DNA of 64,000 nt, from contig CM072339.1 in the NCBI GenBank assembly GCA_036874045.1, positions 10,361,501 to 10,425,500 on the forward strand. Direction: 5' to 3'. The stretch's first letter is position 1; every line of letters starts with the position of its first letter. The DNA is from Cymodocea nodosa (lineage: Eukaryota; Streptophyta; Magnoliopsida; Alismatales; Cymodoceaceae). A program made the translations under genes and the position numbers. The notes beneath the pieces were generated by a model. That model saw nothing but the letters and a program-made list of their open reading frames with translations, did not search any database and was not told the DNA's origin. Positions 34,436-44,976 of the stretch are shown in pieces.

Positions 34436-36523
34436 ACTCCAAGAAATAATAAAGTATTCTTTAAGCGTTTAAAATATAACTATCCAGTATATGAAATGTA
34501 ACTCTCCAAAATAACAAACAATTCGGATACTAAAAAATTACAAAGCCTATAACTCACTGATAGTGCAAAACTGTACTTAATTAACACTAACTCCTTGAAA
34601 TTATGCAGATTTTTCCATTAAAGCATATTATAGTGCAATTATAACATAATAGCTTAATTCTCATATGATAAGCTAAATATTATGCAATTAACCATTAATA
34701 TTATGTACTATTTCATTCTAAAGACTTCCCCCGTATTTAACTTTTGCTAGTCCCTTAGCAAACTACTAAGATCTAACTAGTTGGTCTTTCTAAAGTGCTA
34801 GAACTAATTCTTCATTTTGTATCTTCAGAATACATAGATTAGATTAATGTAAAGATATTTTGTATTAATTTAGTAATCTAATTCGACATTGTTTTCTCCT
34901 CTCCAACCTACAAATATATTTAAAACATATGTAATGTACATACAAAATATACTAGCATCACATAGGTGGTAATTATATTATCATTTTTTTTCTTTTCAAA
35001 CATCTGTTATCTTGAATTTTCCAATATGATTTCCAAAATAAATTTCAGCTACATACGAATTAAAACACAATTCAACTTAATGTGATTAAAACAAGAAGAA
35101 TAATGAATTGTATCTTAAATAAACAACTTCAAAAGTCTAATTCTAGATTCATACTTTAGTAATCATAGATAACATAAAATATAATTGATTCAAAAGATAT
35201 ATGTATCTTCACAAAATACTTTTATCTTTTAGAACAGTATATGCATATTTTTACTTTAAAAGTTAGTTTAAAAAGCTTAAATTATATAAGAGCTTTCTAG
35301 TGTACCTATGTATCAAGCTTTCAGTCAACAATCTCAAATTTGATCAAGATCTTAGGTTGCTAGATTTAAAGAGTCATTTTTCAAGTTAACAATCCTTACA
35401 TACTTATCTACTCAAGTACAAAAGGCTCGTGATCAAACAAATCAATAAACTCTCAAAGTTTCTCTTTTTTTCTTTTCAACACAGTATATATATGTATTTC
35501 ATTAATACAGATGCAATAAAGCACAAATCTCATATTATTCTACTTCTATAATTTACCGACGACATGAATCCATATCAATAAGCTCATACTTTTTTTGTAG
35601 TTTAATAAGATTTACTCGTAAATCATTCTATAAGTTTAATCAATTAAATTAAATGTATCCTTGATCATATGCATCTCATTTAATCCAAAAATCAACATTT
35701 CAGCTCTTTTAGGATTTTAGATTATTTCCAGAGTTTTAGTTAAGCATTTTGATTTCTTTTTAAAATCGTGAAACTATTAAACTCATAAAATTTAGCAAAA
35801 CATAAGATACTATATCCAAATTTGTATTAATAATAAAATTTTGTAGCATCTTATATAAGATTCTAAATATAACATTCAAGTAGTTACAATTCTCAAAAAA
35901 AAAATTTCATATTTTCAATTATCAGATAGTTATAGGAAATTTTGGTTAGTTATAGTAAATTTATAAAAGATTTTCAATTTCCATAGAAATTTGCAACACA
36001 ATCTTAATTCCTCTAATTAACAAGATTACTTAGATTTTAATCTGATTACCTCCCCCCCATACTTACATTTTGCATTGTCCTCAATGTAAAAGATTTATAG
36101 TAAATACAGAAAATGTTAGCAAGCATGAATACTGTTCCATTGACTTAGTTCACCTAGCTCAACAAACTGTGCTTGAATGTAAATTCAAGGTAAGTAATCA
36201 ATTACATACTTTGTTCTTTGTATCTTCTTCAATATCTTTTGACTTTTAATTCTAAAAAGCTTTTCATTCATAAATAAAAGCAGAATATATAACAAAATAA
36301 CAACTAACAACAAAACATAAATTGTTAAATCAATGTCTTGTGTGGAACCTAGGCTCCTATGCCTTTGGTGGCTCAAAAGCAAGCTAGTTGATTTCTCAGA
36401 ACAAATACCAACAAACTAGATTGATATTTTATTTATTTTTATTTTCTAAAATAATTAAAACAGAGAAACATATTTTTTTCTTAAAAATAAATGCAGCATA
36501 CACACAATATTAAAAGTATAAGA
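34436..36523 (-). other. G2 spacer, partly shared with copia A1
   Basis: Noncoding. 34730-36050 matches A1 20880-22080 (spacer between pol and env-like ORF), including the cgacattg...cctacaaatat block at 34893 and aaaggctcgtgatcaaac at 35421. A purine tract (plus-strand ctcccccccat) lies at about 36050. Confidence 0.6.
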
Positions 36524-37656
36524 TCACAGTTTAGGAACATGATTGAAAAGTAGTGACAAATGGAATAAATGTGTTAGTCCAAGCATAATTCTTATTGCTA
36601 TTAATTCTATTTTAATGCAGTTTGCTTCCCTTTTTAACTTATAAATTTGCAATATGTTATCAATGCTAAATACAAGTGTATTACCATTAATGAATTGAAA
36701 TGCAGGAAGGGATCCTCTTTTATTCCAAGATAATGTAGTTGTTTCTATTGTTACATATATTTCAATATATTCCTCTTCCCACTTCTATTCATTTAGGTAT
36801 TTCATAATCCATATTTGAAATTTCATCAATTCATCCCACCATCTTACAAAATATAGTGTAGGATCATCATATTCATTATACCACACTTCTAATTGAATTT
36901 TATCATATTCTGTAGATGGTGGCTCAGCTATATCATTAGGTATAGGCAATATTTTTATAAAGTCATCATCATAACTATCTATGCTTACTATGTATAAATC
37001 AGATCTCAATGTAATTGATATATCCATGATTAGATATATATATCCATCAAGTATGACATGTATGTTATTAACTAATGCTTTTTCTCCTAGATATATCATA
37101 GTATTTTCATTCCAAGACTTATTCAGAAAATTATATACACTTAAACATAGATCCTCATTCCAATTACCAGTTGGTCTCCAGTAATACAATTTTTCAAGAA
37201 TGGTTGAATTTTTATTAGAAAATGTTAAAGCTGACTCATAATTTTTAGTTGGTACTTCAAATCGATTAGGCCTTCCTATATTCCATTCTTCTCTAGTAAT
37301 AGGATTTCAAATCAAAATATCGGGTAATAGAATAGTATACCTTGGTTTGGTTCTGTAAATATCAATCTTTCATCTATCCCCATAATATGATCTATTCCTT
37401 CTAATGTATTTGGTGGAATTCCAACATTTTCCTCCATATTCAAATATTCATAGCTAATTGAACTATGATTAAATGACTTCCATAAAAATCCATCTCTAAT
37501 ATTAATTATCTTTGCAAGTTGTAGTCTATGAAAATATTTTTCTCTAACACATTCTTTAATTTGTCATGACACACAACACAATCTACACAGATCTTTAGTT
37601 GATAAGTTACTTAGTACTTCCCTCAATGCATCTAGTGGTAATTCCATCAATTCCAT
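36524..37656 (-). pseudogene. F-box protein gene, copy 2 (in G2)
   Basis: About 378 codons from ATG 37656 to TGA 36524-36526. The N-terminal F-box MELPLDALREVLSNLS, then TKDLCRLCCVS and a stop (TGA), fits the L-P-x-D-x-L-x-x-x-L-x-x-L-x-x-x-D-L-x-R-x-x-x-V-S consensus. Then come YLNMEENVGIPPNTLEGID and a long C-terminal F-box-associated-like region, open for 134 residues (37189-36785) with ILDGYIYLIMDI and YDDPTLYFVRWW. Frameshifts near 37310 and 37360 break the middle. The gene sits 200 bases downstream of gag, directly after a splice acceptor (ACAG at 37668-37671), where Athila pol would be expected. Homologue: copy 1 at 11444-12589. Assignment rests on the F-box motif; the partner and target are unknown. 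Confidence 0.65.
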
Positions 37657-37740
37657 CTGTTGTGATTCTGTAACATAAATAAAATTTAAACAGAGATAAA
37701 ATTAACATAGCTACTTACATATCTTCGTAGAGTTAGGTCA

Positions 37741-37769
37741 TAACTCAACGGACTAAGTTCGTTGAGTTA
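37741..37769. repeat. 29-bp near-perfect palindrome
   Basis: taactcaacggac, then taa, then gttcgttgagtta: 13-base arms with a single G/T-type mismatch. As RNA it would fold into a hairpin. It is the clearest example of a half-site that recurs across the window. Confidence 0.75.
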
Positions 37770-37855
37770 AGTAATAACTCTACAGTATTACTAACTATAA
37801 TTAAACTTTCATTTTCTTTGTTTTTATATTTTTCTACTTACTATATTATACTACC

Positions 37856-39187
37856 TCATTTAGCTTCCCTCTCATAGGAGGTGTCAATTTCATTAGCAGT
37901 TCTATTGATAAGGTTAGATATTGCTTGCATTGGCAATCCTCCCATAGGTCTACCTTCTATTGATTCTTTCTATCTAGGGGGTATATTTCTATTCATATTT
38001 TGATTTTGAATAGTAGCATTTCCAAATACATGGTCTAGATGATTATTTAATTGTTAAATTATCTTTTCTAACTTCTCCATTTTAGATCCTTGTTCAATTA
38101 ATACTTCATAACTTATATTTTCTCCTCCCTGGAAATTGTTATTTCTCCAAGATAGGTTTGGGTGATTTCTCCAATTAGGGTTATAAGAATTTCCAAAGTT
38201 ATCTTTCTGGTTTCAAGCATAAATAATATCTAAGTCATTAATATTTGCATTCTTTTCTACTAGTTTTTGATTTAATGATAACTCCTCTATTTTCTTTGTT
38301 AACTCAATTAATTTAACTTCAAGCATAGTGTTTGAATCTATTTCATGCATTTCCCTTGGCAATATTCTTTGATCTGTAATAGCTTCAACCGAGTTTTCCT
38401 ACTGAGTAGTTCTTTTTGCAAAGTTTTCTAAGTATGCCCATGTTTCTTCACTACACAAGTTTAAAAATCCATTCTAACAAGCAGATTCTCATAAAGATTT
38501 AGTTGAAACATCTATGCCTTCATAAATTATACTTATTAATTGTGCTTTACTCATTGCATGATATGGACATTGAGTCATTAAATCTTTAAATTGTTCAAAA
38601 TATTTTCAAAATGATTCTTCGTGTTTTTGGCTACACATTAATATTTCCTTTTTCTTTTTAATCGTTTGATGTGTTGGATAATATTTTTCTAGAAAAATAG
38701 AGCAAAATTCAGTCTAAGCAGAAATTAAATTAGGCGATAGAGTATATAATCATCTCTTAGCTATCTTTTAAAACAAAAGGAATATATTTAAGTTTAATAG
38801 CATCAATACTCATGTTGGGTATTTTCATCATTTGACAAACTTCGTTAAATTCTCTAAGGAAATAATAGGCATATTCTCTTTCTAATCCATGAAAGTGTGG
38901 CAATTGACTAATATAATTAGATTTCAGTTCAAACTAGTCTCCCTCAAAGTTTGGCAATTGTATATATGAAGGTTCATCAACTAGTTTAGGAAACAAAATT
39001 TTTCCTAATAGTTTTTCTACTAGAGTAGCCATATTTTCGTTCCCCTTTAAAGAAAGGTTAGTTACACCCCTAAAGATTTCATTAAAGTCCAATTTAGAAA
39101 ATTTTTCAATATGCTTCTGTGTTGAATAATCTTGTATAGTTGTTCTTACTAATCATTTAGTGCTAGGAGAACGAGTCCATGTGCTCA
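37856..39187 (-). pseudogene. G2 gag, Athila-type Ty3/gypsy (broken)
   Basis: ATG at 39187, equivalent to the G3 start at 57147 (M-S-T-W-x-R-S-P-S-T-K). Contains the retrotransposon Gag core (LPHFHGLERE, YIPFVLKDS) and NPNWRNHPNLSWRNN near the C-terminus. Many stops and frameshifts; terminal TGA at 37856-37858. No zinc knuckle seen. The gene lies wholly within the intron-like interval. Confidence 0.75.
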
Positions 39188-39364
39188 TAAACTCTTAACA
39201 TAAAGTAAAATTGCAGAAGATTAATTACATATCAATCTAAAGCTTTGTTCTCAATAAATAGTTGTTGATAGATGAAGTTGAATCAACTGCTTTTCCTTCC
39301 AGTTCCCCAACGAATTTTCTTTTCTCTCCTCAATTGCTGGTAACCAGTAAATAACATTCTATTC

Positions 39365-39374
39365 TATATTTATA
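39365..39374 (-). promoter_or_regulatory. Conserved TATA box in G2
   Basis: TATAAATATA on the minus strand, about 135 bases before the splice donor, as in G1 and G3. Confidence 0.5.
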
Positions 39375-40172
39375 ATGCATGTCCATAAGGCAAATGAATC
39401 TCATTGCAAGAATGTGTCTTGTAACGTGCAGTATGATTCCTATTTTAATGGATACATGTTCCACTTCTAATTTTAAATTTTAGTAACTACTAAACCCATG
39501 AAGTTTCATTTGTGGATAAAAGAGTAATCGTTACACTAACTCCATGAACTAACCTCGTTGAGTTACAGATAACTCAACGGACTAGCCTTAGTTACTGTTT
39601 GCTAACTCCACAGACTAACTTCGTTGAGTTATAGATAACTCAATAGAGTGACCTTATATTTCAATATTGACTTCATGGAGTTAAGGTTAACTCCACGAAC
39701 TAACTTCGTTGAGTTAACACTTAGTAAATTTTCCTAAAAACTTACTCCTCATCTTAACTTCTATATTGTCTTCCTACATTTTATTAACTTAAATAAAGTT
39801 AAATACATTACATTAATGTAGTGTTCCAATTTAAACTTATTTAAATTTGAACATTATATGCATATTTAACTTACAGTTCATTTCCTGTTATGCAAAAATT
39901 ACATCTTACTTTTTAGTATGTAGATATATTTTATCAATTCATCATGCATGTTTCCACATCATTCCTAAAATTGTAAAACTTTTAAAATAGTCTTGCAAAA
40001 TTTTAAACAGATATATATATAATATTCATCTTCAATACAGTTCTCAATTAAATCATTCATTCACAATCATACGTATTTAGAAACATCTGATGTTCAAACA
40101 TTCATATATATAAATAGTTTACAATTACATACAAATAGATATTTTTCAGTACAAGTAGATAAATAATACATT
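39375..40172 (-). other. G2 noncoding stretch between env-like ORF and TATA
   Basis: No gene. At least six copies of the cgttgagtta / taactccacgaac motif between 39540 and 39720, several as facing pairs. Confidence 0.6.
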
Positions 40173-40906
40173 TTAATTCTTCTTCCTTAGTTTATCTACT
40201 TCCTTCTAGAGCTTTTCTAGTTGTTCTAGTTGATTAATTCATTCTACAGCTCCTACAAATTCTCTAGAAGGTATAGTCATCCCAACAGCAATAGTAGCAT
40301 AATTTTTGTATTCTTTCACTGAAATGGTTCTTGATCTCATCCTTTTAGACGTCCATTTCGGGAAATCTATTCTTACCACCATTGATTCTTGTATCAAGTC
40401 TCTATAAAATAGTTTCTTCTTTGTTGATTTAATCTTTGACAGGAAGACTTGACACCAATTGGCCTATTTAACAAATTGACTCAGTTCAATGTCGTGGCCA
40501 TACCTTTGATAGATAGTTTTAACTAAAATATTTGCCACCATGTGTGCCTTCCCATTTAAATACTTTAGTATGTTCAGTAGTGGCACACTAGGGTCGATGG
40601 CCAAGCATTGCTTGATTTCCTGTTCTGTCCATTCAGTTACAGTTGTATTTTCCAAAATTTCAATCCCTTCATTTTTCAATCCAAAAATGTTGTGGAGTTC
40701 AAGTGTTATTTGAATATTAACTTCTTCCACGTTTGTAACTAAATTTCCTTCTTTCTCTCTCAAATTTGTATAAAAATAGGGTACTAAATTTTCATAGATT
40801 GCATGGCTTTTTGCTTTGGAATAATTTCTAGTAGACCCTAGAATTCAAATAGTTCTTTAACATCATCCATTCTAGTCCAATCTACTAGCCTACTGTAAAT
40901 TATATA
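40173..40906 (-). pseudogene. G2 env-like ORF, C-terminal half
   Basis: Open from 40763 to 40464 (99 residues): LHNIFGLKNEGIEIL, CLAIDPSVPLLN, LNGKAHMVANILVK and YGHDIELSQFVK. After a frameshift come the YGD-like segment and a coiled coil, ending at the stop 40173-40175. It is collinear with G3 55460-56179. The right edge is the A4 LTR, inserted within one base of the site used by A1 in G1. Confidence 0.75.
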
Positions 40907-42583
40907 TGTAGGATCGAATGACTACACAAGAGGGGGGTGAATTGTATTTTTCAACATTTTCAATAATAATTGAAACTTCAAAATTAAAAACAAGTCGAAA
41001 CATTGTTTTAATCAAATCATTTTATTCAAGGTTTCAATTACAATATACAATTCAATTCTCCTCAAAAATTGTAGATGCAATTATATAATGATACCATGTT
41101 TCATCTAATCAATTTCATAACTACAAATAGAGAAAACTAATTTGTAGAATTTAAAACATTTCTCCTTGTTTGAGATTTTTTTTTTCTTCTTCTTCTTTTG
41201 CAATTCTTCAGTAACAAATATCTAACTTTCTCTTCTTCACTGAATTTGCTTTTCTTTGAGAGCTTTTCCGTGGAGAGGTGTTTTGATCCTTGAAAATATA
41301 TTTCGTTTGATGTGTAGGGATAATTGATCAACGAGAATTCTATACCTTTTATACTATATCTCTATTTCATGCATATCCTCCACATTTAACCATAATCAGT
41401 TTTCCACTCTTCACATCTCTTTTTCCTTCATCGAAATACACACGTTATGACCCACATTTTTCTCTTCAAATTTTCTTTAATCATCAATCTTGGATCTCTA
41501 AAAAATTTCCTAAAAAATATTATTGTCTAAAAATTTTTCATCAAGTGTAATAGCAAGTCGTTGTGTTAATGTTAACTAGATGAGTAAAACAAGTAGATTT
41601 ATAACTTAACATATCTAACTTAACAAGTTCATCATGTGCCAAATCACGTGACAAGTACTGTAGCTAACTCAATGAAGTAAGTCTATGGTGTTATGCTAAC
41701 TCAATGAACTAGTAAAAATGTCTTTCGGAAGGTTAAATGCTAACTCACTAAAAAGTGATTGTATCAGATAGTTAAGTTTTCAAAGTATCTGAAATACCTT
41801 TTTATCATAAAACTAGTGAAACACGTGTCGTAACCTGAAAACATGACTTGAGTTATCTTTCAGAATGTTAGATGCTAACTATCCAAAATGAGTTTGAGTT
41901 TTAGATAGTTACAGTTGCAAGTCTCCGAAAAACTCCTAATAACTCACAGATCCAGTAATAAATAAATGTTTTTACAATAAGGTATTTACCATGTGCAATA
42001 ATAATAACGTTAAGTTTATAACGCTAACCTAACGCGTTGCCTTAGTGTTCAATATAGTAACTCAACGCGTACAGTTATGTTAACTTAACGAGTTAAACAT
42101 GTGTAACTCACGTGATATAATATAAACTTTAATTTCACCACGTGCATAATACTAACTTAACAAGTTCGTCTCTTCATTTTAACCTTTTGCTCACTAACTT
42201 AATGAGTTCTCACGTGACCTCTTTTAACCTTTAAGCCTATAACTCAATGAGTTCTCATGTGACTTTTATATAAATAATGCACTAACTCAACGAGTTGTCT
42301 TAATGTGCACTGTACATGATATAGAAAATGTAACTTTAAAACATATCATGCTTTATAATAGAAACACACGTTAACTTAATGTTTAGTTAAATGAAAAGTT
42401 AGTATAACTTAACGACTAGTTATTTAACTTAGCATAATTTCAGATCCATTATAGACAAATATTTATATCAGTAAACTTTTTCTATATTAATTGATGTTCT
42501 TAATTTACTTTCACAAACAATAGTAATTGAGTAAATATGATTACATTTGTTTAGCACACATCATCAAAACAAAATACTCAACA
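40907..42583 (-). repeat. 3' LTR of A4 (A-long type, 1677 bp)
   Basis: TG...CA ends, PPT on its right (42584-42598). Contains the TTTCGGAAGG/agatagtta module (41720-41940). More diverged from A1 LTRs than these are from each other. TATA is near 41347-41355. Confidence 0.88.
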
Positions 42584-43023
42584 ATCTCCCCCTTTTTGAT
42601 GATGACAAAAATCATATTAAATCAATTATAAAATATGTTTAACTCAATGAAGCACCTCCGTTGGGTTAAGTTTTAATTCAACGAACAAGTTTGTTGACTT
42701 AAGTTCACTTAAGCTTATATCTGTTGTTTTTGTGAAAAACATCTCTTAGAAGTAAAACTTTTAGAAAAAATTCAATGATTACATAATCATCTCTCCTTTT
42801 AACATATACATTTAAACTCATAATCATCTCCTCCTTTTTATCATTAATAAAAAAGATGATTAAAAAAAGAGAGAGATAAGTATGTATAGCTAAACTTTCT
42901 GTAAACATTAGTAAGACTTATAACACATTTATAGTAAAATGTATTGTTTAAATAGTCAATCAATAAATACAAACATTACATTTTGTATTTAGAAATTAAG
43001 TAAACAGACAAATGACAATACAT
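42584..43023 (-). other. A4 PPT and 3' untranslated region
   Basis: PPT (plus strand atctccccctttttgatgat) at 42584, then a noncoding region homologous to A1 17737-18207. Confidence 0.8.
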
Positions 43024-44957
43024 TTATCTATTCCTCCTAATGATATCACTTATAGCATTACAAATTTTATCTCCTAAATGCCTAATATCATTTTTGATGT
43101 CATTCAGTACTGCATTTAAGTCAAGAGGTAGCTTTGGTTGCTGTTGTACTTAATCTGAATAGTTTCATTGTTGTTGTTGTTGTTGTTGTTGTTGTGGAAG
43201 GTCAGGTTGTTGTTGCTATTATTGCGTTTGTTGGTGTTTTTGCAAATCTCTTACATTGAACACTCTCATGCCTTTAGTTTCAGAAGGCTAGTCAGATAAA
43301 TCTAGTTGGCTTGCAATAATTCAACATACAGCATCACCAAAAAATAACTTTGAACTCAAATGTTGTAATTGATATATGAAAACATCAAACCAATTTATTT
43401 GTATTTTGTTTAGTATGCCATAAGTTGTATATAAATAACTTCTACTTACTTCTAGATTATATTTGACTCTCTAATAAATTTGCATGTAGAATATTTGCAA
43501 TAAACCTAGCTTATGCATTCAAATTTTCCATTAATCTCATTTCTAAATATACACCAGAAATTTGTGATAAAGACTAAATGTCTCATTCCAATTATCTAAC
43601 AATGTGAAATCTGTTTATAACAACACCTTTATTCCTTAATCCCAAAACTTCTAAAATTAGTTCAGGAGATAAAGTAAACTCTTGTTGAGTTATTTAAGTT
43701 GTCAATAGATTTTCATTCTATACCAGATTGTTGTAAAATGCTGCAATAGGCTCTTTATATTGCTTCCATTTCATTTTAACTGGTAAGAATTGCATTAAGC
43801 CTTGAAACTCAAATAAATCCTTTATTTCTAGTAAACTTCTAAATTTTATTGGACGAACATGTAGAATTTGATATGAAATTAAACTATTGTATTTTTACAA
43901 TGCTTCCTCAAATCTAAAATAAATTGAATTGCCTTGAATATTTAGTGTTCTATACTTAGAATGTGATACTTGAAGCCTTAATTCAGAATTTAAGTCTCCT
44001 TTAGGAATCTCTTCTTCAAAATGAATGTCATTGTATTCCTTTGTCAAAATATTTTCTTGAAGCTACTTAGGTAAGCTTGACTCTTCAGCTTCAACAATGT
44101 AAGGAACATTTTCAATATCTACAACATCCATTAATTTAGTTTCTATAAAGTGTTCAGAGTATAATTTTTCCACAAATTCAATAGTCGGTGTATCTGTCTG
44201 TAATTCTTCATTTTCGTCAATAGATATTTCCATTTTTACATGTTGTGAATTTTCATACTCTAGTTCTATAGATTCTAAAATAGGCTAATCAACGTTAAGC
44301 TCTTCTAGAATCTTGTCTTTTTCAAGCACTACTGCAATAACTTGTTTAATGTCATCTGCTTGATGTTGTGATTGTTTAATTACCTTATCATCAGGGCTTG
44401 ATGCTATAGAAAAACTTGAACTAATTTGTTGCTTTGTTCTCTTTTCAAGTTTTCTAGAAAAAGATAATAATGTTTCAATGTCGTCATCAGTTTGAGTGTG
44501 TTCTGAATTGATAACCTTGTTAGTTGCAATGTAAGGCACAATGTCTAGACAAACATTGCCCTTTGAAATTAAATCATCATTTGATTTTTTTTTTTCAACT
44601 AAATTTGTTTCTTTAGAAACAATTTTTGTTTCGATTTTCTAACTCCTTTTCTCTTATAGCAAGTCAATTCCTCTTTTGCTATTATTGTTGTTTTCTATTG
44701 AATTTGTTCCAAAAAAGTTTTCTATTTCAATTCTTCTAAGGTACTTTCTATAGCTATTGTCTTTCGAAAACTTTCAACTTTTCTCTGATCTACACAATAT
44801 TTATCTATTTTTCTTTTGAAAACAAAGGTGTAGGTATTGCAGATTCATGTACTTCCTCAAATGATGTAAGTCATGTTCTGTTTATAGGTGTTTAAGGAAT
44901 TCTACTCGATGAACCTACTCATTTTTCCAAGTATTGAGCATATTGTTCCAAAATGTT
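43024..44957 (-). pseudogene. A4 accessory (env-like) ORF, N-terminally truncated
   Basis: Same family as A1 18208-20492, more decayed. Recognisable: EQYAQYLEK at the right end, VGSSSR, HESAIPTPLFSK, an 84-residue open stretch (44539-44285), HVRPIKFRSLLEIKDLFEFQ (near 43830), ILEVLGLRNKGV and ARFIANILHANL. A (GTT)n tract at 43168-43196 encodes a poly-Gln run where A1 has only four Gln. Stop at 43024-43026. Upstream it does not continue into copia pol but joins Athila integrase at about 44960-44990. Confidence 0.7.
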
Positions 44958-44976
44958 TCAAGGCTACTTGATGAAC

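Larger units (their letters stand above)
37668..39231 (-). other. Intron-like segment of G2 (contains gag)
   Basis: Equivalent of the 57103-58707 segment in G3. The acceptor ...TTATGTTACAG is intact; the donor reads ATATGT instead of GTATGT, a G-to-A change that would abolish splicing. Exactly this interval is absent from G1. Confidence 0.65.
31609..40906 (-). mobile_element. G2: second copy of the F-box-carrying mosaic element
   Basis: Minus strand. From right to left: env-like C-terminal part (40906-40173), noncoding leader and TATA, Athila-type gag, F-box gene, a spacer shared with A1, then a tail (34560-31609, interrupted by a solo LTR) collinear with G3 58760-60168. The right end is cut by A4 at 40907 and the left end by the Y LTR. 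No pol was found within it. Confidence 0.75.

Noticed and set aside
36785..37189. 134-residue ORF as a virus movement or coat protein
   Set aside because: It is collinear with the rest of an F-box-type protein whose start carries an F-box motif, and has no recognisable viral signature.
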